A DNA stretch of 37,192 bases, taken from the NCBI GenBank assembly GCA_035573895.1, contig DATLZR010000158.1, positions 1-37,192 of the forward strand, read 5' to 3'. This stretch comes from Blastocatellia bacterium (lineage in GTDB: Bacteria > Acidobacteriota > Blastocatellia > HR10). Positions 1 to 7,717 of the stretch are shown piece after piece (positions within the stretch are counted from its first letter, which is position 1; every line of letters starts with the position of its first letter). The notes under the pieces are model-generated. The model was not told the origin of the DNA. It saw only the letters and a program-made list of their open reading frames with translations, and searched no databases. The translations under genes were made by a program, and so were the position numbers.

Positions 1-763
1 TCAGATCTTCGGCCGTGATGAGGCCCCCGCCGCGCCTCATCTCCTCGACGATCAGGCGGGCCGTCTCGCCTTCATAAAATTCTCGTGGCCCGTGCTCGAT
101 CAGCCGACGAAGGGTCGCCGCCAGGTCCGGCTGGCGAAAGACCTCGCCCTCACCATAGTAGTCACCGTTGCGGAGAAAAATGCGACTGCTTTCAGGAAAA
201 CGACGAAGCAGTCGGGCTGCCCGCCGCAGGCTTTCGGCCTCGAAATGTGACAGTACCACGCCTTCGCGAGCCAGCTTCTCGGCTGGTCGGCAGACGTCGG
301 CGAAGGTCATCGTCCCGTACTTCTCCAGCGCCAGAGCCAGACCCGCGACCGTGCCCGGCACAGCGACCGCCCGATGACCGACCGTAGAAGCTTCGGGGAT
401 GACATTGCCCTTATGGTCGAGATACATCTCGCGGGTGGCCTGGGCGGGAGCCATCTCCCGGTAATCAATGAGGGAGGTGCGGCCGTCAGCCAGTCGGATG
501 AGCATGAAGCCGCCTCCGCCGAGATTACCCGCTGCCGGATGCACCACGGCCAGCGCCAGCGCCACGGCGACAGCAGCATCCACGGCATTTCCGCCCCGTT
601 GCATGATCTCCACACCGACGCGTGAAGCCACCTCGTGGGTCGAGGCCACCATCCCGTGCTGCGCCCTCACCGGCCGTCGGGAAGCGGTCTCCACCGCCGG
701 CCCGTGACCCAACACCAGAATGAGAGCGACCACTGAGTGAAGAGCCCGTCTGAGCAGCATCAT
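1..763 (-). CDS. ggt: Gamma-glutamyltransferase, N-terminal part (runs off window)
   Basis: The reading frame opens with ATGATG behind a GGCGGAGGTG ribosome site and continues to the window edge without a stop, giving 254 residues. A hydrophobic N-terminus resembling a Sec signal is followed by a segment typical of the gamma-glutamyltranspeptidase large subunit: GMVAS, GGNAVDAAVA, HPAAGNLGGGGF, then VPGTVAGL and a final GGLITAEDL. Enzymes of this family remove or transfer the gamma-glutamyl group of glutathione and related peptides, usually in the periplasm, and self-cleave at a threonine. That threonine and the small subunit lie outside the window, so activity cannot be judged. The gene sits 122 bases downstream of the C25 peptidase gene on the same strand, so co-transcription is possible but not shown. 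Confidence 0.93.
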   Translation of the reverse strand, partial: MMLLRRALHSVVALILVLGHGPAVETASRRPVRAQHGMVASTHEVASRVGVEIMQRGGNAVDAAVAVALALAVVHPAAGNLGGGGFMLIRLADGRTSLIDYREMAPAQATREMYLDHKGNVIPEASTVGHRAVAVPGTVAGLALALEKYGTMTFADVCRPAEKLAREGVVLSHFEAESLRRAARLLRRFPESSRIFLRNGDYYGEGEVFRQPDLAATLRRLIEHGPREFYEGETARLIVEEMRRGGGLITAEDL

Positions 764-885
764 AAATTTCACCTCCGCCATAACGCCCACCAAGATAGTC
801 GGCTGAACCGCATTTGTAAATTGTTCCGGCGCAGGGGAACGGAGAAGAACCGCTGCCCGCTGAGACGCGTCGCTTTGCCCGAGCT

Positions 886-3800
886 TTAGCGGAGTCGCGT
901 GGCAGGATCGCCCACCAGAATCCAACTGCGACGCAGGTCCTGCACCTCGCTACCCATTTTTGCCCGCAGCACAGCTTCGCCCACAGTCGCCAGGGTTTCA
1001 TCAAAAAGGGCGCCGATCAAAGCGCGATTTAATCGCGCCTGGTCATCCGGGAAGGTGAGACCCGACGATGCCCAGACGGCAATTGCTCCGCCGCGCGATG
1101 ATTTGACCAGGGCTTCGGCCAGGCTCTCCGTGTAGAGATCATGAAACATCCCGTTCAGGCAGGTCATGGCGACGACCAGTGGGAACCGTGGAGCATTTGT
1201 CAGCGTCTCGGCATCGGCGCTCGTAAGGACTCCCCCTCGCCACAACTCAACCGAGCCATGTCCCATATAATTGATCAGCCACTGGCCTCGAGCGAGTGCC
1301 TCAAGAAGTTTCTCCCGGGCGGCACTCGTCTGACCGCGATAAATCGTCTCGACGCGCACTTGCTCCGGCAGCAACGAGCGAAGCCGCTCACTGGCAGCCT
1401 CAAAATCGTAGCCCTCGTTGGCGTCCGCAACCAAAAGCACGCTCCGCCTCCAGTCGGCGTCCGCCAGGTTTCGTTCATAGGCGACCAGCTTGGCCACGAC
1501 GGTTTCCACTTCGGCCTCCGTCCTCACCGGGAGACGACCGATGGGAATATCAGCGACGTCATCTCCGTCGAAATCCACGAACCAATCATCCGAGGCTGTT
1601 TCCAGAAAAGTCGTGGCGACGAGCTTGGTCGGCACGTAATCGAAATCGCCAAGGCCGAGATAATTTCTCGGGTCGAAGCTGGCATCACCAACCAAAAGTA
1701 CAAAGCGGGGCGGGGTCGCCCACCGCGCACGGGCCCATGTGAGAAAACTGCGAATGGCCCAGGGACTCCTGGCTCCGAAGGCGAACTCATCGAAGATATC
1801 CTCTACATCAACCACGGCCACCGCGTATCCCTGGGATTGCCGGAGAGCCACAAGGGGAGTCAGCGCCGGGATGAATGCGCCATGCGCGATCATGACGATG
1901 TCAGCTCGATGCCGAGAATCATTCCAGTTCGACGGAGTATTTGCCGCGATCGCTCTCGGCGAAAGCACTGTGGAACGAGTAAAAGCAAAGAGCGTTCGTG
2001 GCTGTCCGCTCCCCCAGGGAACACTCGCGGTCACCGCATACTCTCCTCCGGCCCTCCGCACATGACCCGGCAAAATTTGCGGGGCTTCGGGAACCGTCAC
2101 GTCAACGACGGTGATCTCCGAATGCGCGAACCCACCAATGGTAATCTCTCTCCCCGCAGGAGCGGTCAGCCAGAGCCGATCCCCATCGGCCATGTAAGCG
2201 CGCGTGTAGGTCAGGCGAACGACGTCGAGCACAGTGATATCATTCTCTCCACCCTGACGCGTCAGCACGACCGTGTTATCCCCCTCGCGCAGCCGCGATT
2301 GCGGCACAGCGATGGAAACCGTCGTCGCCTGCTGACCGCTTAGCACGGCTTCGCCAACCGGAGTGCCGTTGAGCGCAATCTGAACGCGATGCTCGACCTC
2401 GGTGACGCCCTGAAGCGATACCTCGAGCAAAGCCTGCTGAGGAAGAGCCTGACTTCGGTGGTCCACGCGCAAAGTGATGACCACGGGTTCGGCTTCTATC
2501 GCCGGGCCGAAGAAATTGTCGGCCTCGCCGTTTTTCAGATTGGCGAAGTAGACCGTTCGTTCCTTCCGCTCAACCGTGTAGCGAAAACCATCCACAATCG
2601 AGGGTAACCCCCCGGTGAAGGAGGACACGGTCATGCGGCTCCCGGCCTCCCCGTCCGCAACGAGCCAGTAGACGCGCCGGTCGGTCCAGGGCGTATCCTG
2701 TCCCACGCCGTAAAACTCAAGGGCATCGGTCGGATCTAACCGCCCGTCCTCCTGTCCCAGCACCCGGATGGCCACTTCTCTTCCCTCCACATAGAGGCGA
2801 AGATTACGGGGATCGGTCTGAGGATTAAGTCCGGCGGCCAGAAGCTCTGGTTGCGAGATGCGATACCACCCGGGTTCAGCCACTTCAATTTTAATGGCTG
2901 CACCTGCGGCCAGCCGCCATTGGGCGGAAAGACTCTCGGCAGGGATGTTGGATGTTCTTCGAGAACGGGCACCCGATACACCGGGTGGTGAAAACATGTC
3001 CAACGGTCCTGCGCGAGTGCCCGAGGGTTCGCTGGTTCTAACCGATGCCAGAGAGCGCCCCAGCCGGCTGAGTACCGGCGTGGAGGCGACTTTTCGCGGC
3101 GGTCCGAGCCCAACCGTCGGTACAATTGGCCCATGGAGAGTGCGTTGACCGCTGACGTCAATCTCCTCGATCCAGTACCGTGGTGGACCTGTCTGTCGCG
3201 GGAGTTCATCCCACCAGATGTACTTTCGTCCGGCCGTCAATCCGATGCGCGGACCGGCCAGTAAAACCGATCCGGCAATGAGCGACTCGTTGAGGCGCCG
3301 CCGCACGCCGTCGTCTTCCCGATAAATCCGAAAGCCCAATGTATCTACTTCGTAGCCGGTGCGCCACTCCAGCAGTACACGATCCCCGTATTGGGTTGCC
3401 GTCGCTTCCTCCATCGGAGCCGTTGTCGGAAACACAGGACACGCAATATCCTCAATATCAATGTGCGAGCCGAAATTGATGTTGCTGAGCAACGTCACCT
3501 GACACGTATTGCGATTATCAACGCGATAGATACGATTCGGATTCGACGAGGAATTGCCCGTACTGATGTACATCGTCCCATCGTTGGCAATGGTAATGCC
3601 TTCGACATCGGTCAAAGAACCAAAATTGCAAAGCTCTGTCGCCACGCCATTGGATGTGTTTATAGTGATTAATTCCGATTCCCCTACTTCCGACGCATTG
3701 GTGACAGCGTAAAGCGTCCCATCAATATCCATGACGATGTCTTCGATGTGGTCGAAGACCCCATCACCGCCTCTCCCAATTTCAACGTAGTCATTTCCTC

Positions 3801-4392
3801 CGCCGAAAGCATTATTGACATGCTGGCCTGTTGTCGGGTTGATCCGGAACAAGCGGTCCCGGTTGCCCCCACAGCCCCCATTCTGGCTGACATGCCGAAC
3901 AGCCCAAAGGTTCGCTCCGGCCGTCCGTGGATCAGTGGCCAATCCATCAACACGATCGAAATTGACGGGATCATCGCAAGGACCTTGATTGGCCTGCCCC
4001 ATGGTATTATTCGATACGGCCGACCATGCGCCGGTTGTTTTATTGAGCGTCCCCAACCGTCCCGGATTGAAATCGGTCGTTCCCTCTCCGCTCAATGTTG
4101 TGGTATTGACAGCGTACAGATTCCCATTGCTCCGCTCGTAGGCCAGACTCTCGATGCCGTCCGTATTATTCTGCCCGGTTCCCGTCGAACCCACGACATT
4201 GACCTGGCCCGTCACGAGGTTAAAGGTCAGAAGCGTTTGCGGCTGATCATCGGTGGCGATGGCCCAGCAGACATTGGGGTTGGGTAAACCCTGACCCATT
4301 AATTCGTTGGGGTGCCACCAGAGGATCGCATTCAGAGTCAGAAGACAAATAAGGATGAGACCCCAAGACCACCTACGCCAACTGCGTCGCAT
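886..4392 (-). CDS. Secreted C25 (gingipain-type) cysteine peptidase, multidomain
   Basis: This 1168-residue protein begins with a positively charged, hydrophobic signal sequence (residues 1-30). Residues about 40-315 contain repeated blade-like units (GTLYAVTNAS, GTMYISTGNSS) suggesting a beta-propeller-like domain. A fibronectin-III-like segment follows at about 330-425, then pro-domain or Ig-like regions. The catalytic domain spans about 828-1168 and matches peptidase family C25: VLLVGDASFDPRNY, DFDGDDVADIPIGRLP, then the dyad His1045 in NYMGHGSVELW and Cys1078 in VAMTCLNGMF. The His-Cys spacing of 33 residues equals that of gingipain R (His211/Cys244 in mature numbering, from memory). The protein ends directly after this domain with DPATRLR, so no C-terminal sorting domain of the type IX kind is seen. 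It lies 117 bases downstream of the small peptide gene on the same strand. Processing of that peptide or general extracellular proteolysis are both possible; neither is shown. Confidence 0.9.
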   Translation of the reverse strand: MRRSWRRWSWGLILICLLTLNAILWWHPNELMGQGLPNPNVCWAIATDDQPQTLLTFNLVTGQVNVVGSTGTGQNNTDGIESLAYERSNGNLYAVNTTTLSGEGTTDFNPGRLGTLNKTTGAWSAVSNNTMGQANQGPCDDPVNFDRVDGLATDPRTAGANLWAVRHVSQNGGCGGNRDRLFRINPTTGQHVNNAFGGGNDYVEIGRGGDGVFDHIEDIVMDIDGTLYAVTNASEVGESELITINTSNGVATELCNFGSLTDVEGITIANDGTMYISTGNSSSNPNRIYRVDNRNTCQVTLLSNINFGSHIDIEDIACPVFPTTAPMEEATATQYGDRVLLEWRTGYEVDTLGFRIYREDDGVRRRLNESLIAGSVLLAGPRIGLTAGRKYIWWDELPRQTGPPRYWIEEIDVSGQRTLHGPIVPTVGLGPPRKVASTPVLSRLGRSLASVRTSEPSGTRAGPLDMFSPPGVSGARSRRTSNIPAESLSAQWRLAAGAAIKIEVAEPGWYRISQPELLAAGLNPQTDPRNLRLYVEGREVAIRVLGQEDGRLDPTDALEFYGVGQDTPWTDRRVYWLVADGEAGSRMTVSSFTGGLPSIVDGFRYTVERKERTVYFANLKNGEADNFFGPAIEAEPVVITLRVDHRSQALPQQALLEVSLQGVTEVEHRVQIALNGTPVGEAVLSGQQATTVSIAVPQSRLREGDNTVVLTRQGGENDITVLDVVRLTYTRAYMADGDRLWLTAPAGREITIGGFAHSEITVVDVTVPEAPQILPGHVRRAGGEYAVTASVPWGSGQPRTLFAFTRSTVLSPRAIAANTPSNWNDSRHRADIVMIAHGAFIPALTPLVALRQSQGYAVAVVDVEDIFDEFAFGARSPWAIRSFLTWARARWATPPRFVLLVGDASFDPRNYLGLGDFDYVPTKLVATTFLETASDDWFVDFDGDDVADIPIGRLPVRTEAEVETVVAKLVAYERNLADADWRRSVLLVADANEGYDFEAASERLRSLLPEQVRVETIYRGQTSAAREKLLEALARGQWLINYMGHGSVELWRGGVLTSADAETLTNAPRFPLVVAMTCLNGMFHDLYTESLAEALVKSSRGGAIAVWASSGLTFPDDQARLNRALIGALFDETLATVGEAVLRAKMGSEVQDLRRSWILVGDPATRLR

Positions 4393-4509
4393 AAATCACG
4401 CTCCCTTTCCCCAGGCCGATTCTTTCTGGTGGGTTCGGACAATATCATCGTCCATGGGCTTGTCACACTCGCACAGGACGCCAGCGGGTTTCGACAGCGC
4501 CCAGGGACG

Positions 4510-4674
4510 TCATGTACCCACCGTGTAACATCCTCCCAGGCTGGTGCACTGTGACCGCATCGGCCCGGCTACCTGTTGCATCTTACAGTTGCCGAGCACG
4601 GCTTCTTCCGGTCTCAGATCAATCTTGCGGATCTCCGGCCTGACGTAGGTTTTTTTCCTTTGTCCGTTCTCCAT
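4510..4674 (-). CDS. Candidate RiPP precursor peptide, 54 residues
   Basis: A short frame starts with ATG at 4674, 23 bases after the stop of the radical SAM gene, behind AGGTGGAGG with a 4-base gap. The peptide has a charged N-terminal half (residues 1-27) with KKTYVRPEIRKIDLRPEEAV, then a C-terminal half with three cysteines (Cys30, Cys43, Cys49), glycines, and a short tail CYTVGT. Leader-like plus Cys/Gly-rich core-like organisation, size and position beside a SPASM-type maturase are what is expected of a radical-SAM-modified peptide. The PEEAVLGNCK segment gives the impression of a recurring leader/core boundary motif, but I cannot verify this. Which residues are modified (thioether, epimer or other) is not predictable from sequence alone. 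The alternative is a small unrelated protein. The start is supported by the ribosome site and the tight spacing. Confidence 0.72.
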   Translation of the reverse strand: MENGQRKKTYVRPEIRKIDLRPEEAVLGNCKMQQVAGPMRSQCTSLGGCYTVGT

Positions 4675-4697
4675 TGGTCCTCCACCTGTTTTCGGGC

Positions 4698-5987
4698 TCA
4701 GACGAGCCCTTCAGGGAAAGTGGCAAAGTGACAGGAAGAACAGGCCGTGCTGACGCAACCGCCCGAACTTCCCAAGTGAGATGCCGAAACGACCGGCAAC
4801 GGATGTCGTCGGGATTGTCCCTGTTGCAACACTTTCACGGCGCTTTGACGAAGAGCGTTATACCCTGAGCCTCCGTTGCAATATTCACAATCCCCGTGCG
4901 GAGGAACAGGAAGCCCGAAAACATAGGCTCTCAAGTGGGCCACCTGACAGAGGAAATCCACCGGCTTTTCCGGATGCCCGCTCTCGAGTTCGCCATTGGC
5001 CGGACACATCCCACACATCGGCTTTAAAGCGCAAAGGACACACTTGGTCACCTGCGTGATCTCCTTCTGGCGAACCTTCAGCAAGAACTCCTGCCAGCCC
5101 TCGCGGAAGCTGCCCCGGCGCAAATCGTACGTATCGGCGTGGGATAAAACGCAGATGCTCATTCGCCCGTATGGATCAATGGCAAATGACGTCATTCCTC
5201 CGCCACAATGGTAAATATGTTTGGTGGTTTCAGCCGAGGGAGGCAACATCTCTTTCTCGAAGAACCGCTGCCACTCGCTCGCCCGGTCGGGATCACACAC
5301 GTCCAAAGCGACAATCTCTTCCGGCGTCAACCGCACGGCCAACGGGCTCCGGGAGCAGTCAATACGCGGGTTGATCATGGCATCAAACTTGAACTGGAGG
5401 CCCAGCTCATCTTCAACGAAGCGTTTCATTTCCCACAGCTCGTGGACGTTGAGGGTTACCGCTACTGTCTTCAGCCGCAACGGTAGTCCCCGTTCAAGAA
5501 GCAACTGGATGCCTCGCAGACACCTCCGGTAAGAGCCGGGAATGCCCGTGAGCCGTTCATACGTCTCGCGGGTTCGACCATAGAGGGTGATCTCGATGGC
5601 AAATGGTCGCCACTCGGCAAGATAATCGGCCACCTTTTCGGTAATGAGTGTGCCGTTAGTAAACAGAGTAATCAATAGACCCTTTTGTTTAGCATAGGTG
5701 TAAATGTCCAGGAAATCCCGCCGGGCAAAAATCTCCCCGCCGGTGTAAAGGAGCCACAAACACCCCGCCTCAGTGATCTCATCGAGGATGCGGCAGTGTT
5801 CCTCATAGCTCAGCTCATTGTGTCGAGCTTCCACGTCATCCATCGGGAGGTTGTTATAACAGTGGGCACACGTCAGGGGACATCGCCGCGTCACCTCAAT
5901 GACGCCCTCGACGGGAATTCGCTCCCGAAGAACACGTTGATGAAATTGCCGGCTGAATTCGCTGTACCGTTGAGTCTCCATTGCCAT
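4698..5987 (-). CDS. Radical SAM/SPASM peptide maturase
   Basis: This 429-residue protein carries the radical SAM cluster motif CPLTCAHC (Cys36, Cys40, Cys43) and the GGE motif (YTGGEIF, about residue 83), with a TIM-barrel pattern following (LFTNGTLIT, FAIEITLYG). A SPASM domain at about 261-350 shows Cys261, Cys279, Cys316, Cys319, Cys325, Cys328 and Cys347, including KCVLCALKPMCGMCP, enough for one or two auxiliary iron-sulfur clusters. Such enzymes modify peptides or activate enzymes by radical chemistry. No PqqD-like recognition domain is evident at the N-terminus. An unusual C-terminal extension (about 360-429) adds CEYC (367-370) and GGCVSTACSSCHF (Cys411, Cys416, Cys419). The start at 5987 follows GGTGAGG about 8 bases upstream; a second ATG two codons later is an alternative. 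A small Cys-containing peptide gene follows 23 bases downstream, which makes peptide maturation the best inference. Confidence 0.9.
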   Translation of the reverse strand: MAMETQRYSEFSRQFHQRVLRERIPVEGVIEVTRRCPLTCAHCYNNLPMDDVEARHNELSYEEHCRILDEITEAGCLWLLYTGGEIFARRDFLDIYTYAKQKGLLITLFTNGTLITEKVADYLAEWRPFAIEITLYGRTRETYERLTGIPGSYRRCLRGIQLLLERGLPLRLKTVAVTLNVHELWEMKRFVEDELGLQFKFDAMINPRIDCSRSPLAVRLTPEEIVALDVCDPDRASEWQRFFEKEMLPPSAETTKHIYHCGGGMTSFAIDPYGRMSICVLSHADTYDLRRGSFREGWQEFLLKVRQKEITQVTKCVLCALKPMCGMCPANGELESGHPEKPVDFLCQVAHLRAYVFGLPVPPHGDCEYCNGGSGYNALRQSAVKVLQQGQSRRHPLPVVSASHLGSSGGCVSTACSSCHFATFPEGLV

Positions 5988-6136
5988 TGGCCGACCTCAC
6001 CGAACCGGTGAACGGGCCCACGCCCGCTCTGGTTTCAATCTATCGCTCCCCTCCAGGAAACGAAGCCGTCATCAACCCGTCCTCTGATAAGCTGCCTTTC
6101 ATGCGACCCCTTCACAAGGCTGATCAGGCTCTCTTT

Positions 6137-6165
6137 TTGTCCCCCTGGCGTGGTCAAAATAATAT
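6137..6165 (+). promoter_or_regulatory. Possible sigma70-type promoter for the M14 carboxypeptidase gene
   Basis: TTGTCC (6137-6142) and TAATAT (6160-6165) are separated by 17 bases; each matches four of six consensus positions. It overlaps the opposing promoter candidate, so the two genes may share an AT-rich divergent control region. The leader to the ATG at 6292 would be about 120 bases. Confidence 0.3.
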
Positions 6166-6184
6166 TCAATTACCGTCATGTCAA
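6156..6184 (-). promoter_or_regulatory. Sigma70-type promoter candidate for the radical SAM/peptide operon
   Basis: Read on the minus strand, a perfect TTGACA (6184-6179) is followed by a 17-base spacer and TATTTT (6161-6156, four of six matches). It is the best promoter in the 304-base divergent gap 5988-6291, which otherwise holds no convincing gene, only frames of 20-26 codons without ribosome sites. The leader to the radical SAM start would be about 165 bases. Confidence 0.5.
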
Positions 6185-6291
6185 GGCGGGAAACCCTGGA
6201 GGGCACTCATCTCTTTGCCATCCGATGGGGGCACCGTAAAATAAGACTCTCGGTTTTGACATACGCAAGCGATATTTCGGCGGAGGTGAGA

Positions 6292-7515
6292 ATGGCACGC
6301 ATGCGACGACCATGGCTTTACGTGCTTGTGCTGGCTCTTCTTGTGACGCCAGCGACGGCTCGGCGGAGCATGGGCCATGGGCCCGTCACTGCTTCCGTCC
6401 AATACCTGGATTATCCGGAGATCGTCGCCCGCCTGAAGCGATATGAAGCCGACTATCCCGCAATTGCTCAGGCCGTGAACCTTAACGAATATCTGCGAAC
6501 ACCTCTGACGGCTGAGGGACGGCCGCTATGGGCGCTCAAGATCTCCGATCATGTGTCCGCAGAGGAGGACGAGCCGGCCATTGTGGTAGATGGTGCACAC
6601 CACGCGCGTGAGCTGATGACCCCACTGGCAGTTTTGGATATCGCCACTGTCTTGACCGGGCAATACGGTGTGAACCCCGCAGTGACCCGGTGGGTTGATG
6701 AGTATGAAATCTGGCTTGTCCCTTGCGTCAATCCCGACGGAGTCTCTTACGTTTTCTCTCAATCTCGGAACTGGCGAAAGAACCGGCGCCCCAATGGCGA
6801 CGGAACCTTTGGCGTGGACCTTAACCGGAATTATCCTTTCGGTTGGGGCAAATGCGGGCAGACAAGTCCCCAACCGGGATCGGACACCTATCGCGGTCCT
6901 GCCCCGGCGTCGGAACCGGAAGTTCAAACGCTTCTGGCTCTGGGCGAACGGAAGCGCCCCTTGATTTACTTGAGCTACCACAGTGCCGGCGAAGAAGTCC
7001 TCTATCCCTACCGCTGCGCCCGCCTGGCCGAGCCTGAGACATACTATGCCATCCGAGATCGCTATGCGGCCCGCATGGGGTACGGGATGCGGGTGGCCTC
7101 TGCCAGCGGGGAAAGCTTCGAACACTTCTACAATCAGTTTGGGTCACTGGCCTTTTTGACGGAAATCGGAACAAGTTTTCAACCGCCACCCACCGAGGTC
7201 CCGGCCGTGCTCGACCGGATCCGTCCCGGGTGGCAGTATCTGTTTGACCGCGGCCTGGGAGCGTCGCTACGGGGCCACATTATTGACGCCCAAACGGGTG
7301 CGCCAATCGGTCGGGCGACGATCAACCTTGACCGCGTGATCTTCACCGAAGGCGAAGTGCGACGACCCGAGCCCGTCTTTGGGCGGTTTCACTGGATCGT
7401 TGAACCGGGCATTTACACTGTGCGCATCGCGGCTCCGGGATTTCAACCTCAATCACATACCGTCATCGTCGGTGAGCAACCGGTCAGACTAGAGGTGCGT
7501 CTGGACCCCCAGTAA
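6292..7515 (+). CDS. Secreted M14 zinc carboxypeptidase with C-terminal regulatory-like domain
   Basis: This 407-residue protein starts at the ATG at 6292, just behind GGCGGAGGTGAG; the open frame extends 38 codons upstream but that part precedes the ribosome site and signal peptide. A hydrophobic signal (WLYVLVLALLVTPATA) leads into an M14 catalytic domain. Zinc ligands are His104 and Glu107 in GAHHARELMTP and His230 in YLSYHSAG; the catalytic glutamate is Glu291 in FLTEIGTSF. VNPDG and DLNRNYPFGWG are also family hallmarks. Residues about 325-407 form a carboxypeptidase-regulatory-like beta-sandwich (GHIIDAQTGAPIGRATI). The enzyme should remove C-terminal amino acids from peptides outside the cytoplasm. 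It stands divergent from the radical SAM operon. Confidence 0.93.
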   Translation: MARMRRPWLYVLVLALLVTPATARRSMGHGPVTASVQYLDYPEIVARLKRYEADYPAIAQAVNLNEYLRTPLTAEGRPLWALKISDHVSAEEDEPAIVVDGAHHARELMTPLAVLDIATVLTGQYGVNPAVTRWVDEYEIWLVPCVNPDGVSYVFSQSRNWRKNRRPNGDGTFGVDLNRNYPFGWGKCGQTSPQPGSDTYRGPAPASEPEVQTLLALGERKRPLIYLSYHSAGEEVLYPYRCARLAEPETYYAIRDRYAARMGYGMRVASASGESFEHFYNQFGSLAFLTEIGTSFQPPPTEVPAVLDRIRPGWQYLFDRGLGASLRGHIIDAQTGAPIGRATINLDRVIFTEGEVRRPEPVFGRFHWIVEPGIYTVRIAAPGFQPQSHTVIVGEQPVRLEVRLDPQ

Positions 7516-7650
7516 TGCCCAGCCATCTGTAATCCTGCCTCGGCGAGAAAACGGCGATTTCCCTCTCTTTCAGCCACTGACGGACTCGTTCGCTGGTAAA
7601 AGGATCGGCGAGCCCAATTCTTCGCTCCATAAGCTATCGGAACAAACAAT

Positions 7651-7680
7651 TTGACTCGCGGCGCGAGATCATGCTATTCG
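7651..7680 (+). promoter_or_regulatory. Possible promoter for the porin gene
   Basis: TTGACT (7651-7656) lies 18 bases before TATTCG (7675-7680), which has an upstream TGC resembling an extended -10. The leader to the GTG start at 7718 would be about 30 bases. The -10 match is weak. Confidence 0.35.
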
Positions 7681-7717
7681 ATGCGCCTCACATCAACAGC
7701 GCTCGGGAGGCGGTGAG

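Noticed and set aside
1141-2343. 400-codon plus-strand open frame
   Set aside because: It lies antisense within the C25 peptidase gene, lacks a ribosome site and has no recognisable motifs; long antisense frames are common in GC-rich genes.
4393-4509. Additional precursor peptide between the 54-residue peptide and the C25 gene
   Set aside because: Only frames of 16 and 19 codons occur, without good ribosome sites or cysteine/glycine-rich cores.
7484-7630. 48-codon minus-strand frame beginning MERRIGLADPFTSERVRQW
   Set aside because: The composition looks protein-like, but there is no ribosome site, it overlaps the 3' end of the M14 gene and it has no recognisable partner; a decayed gene fragment cannot be excluded.
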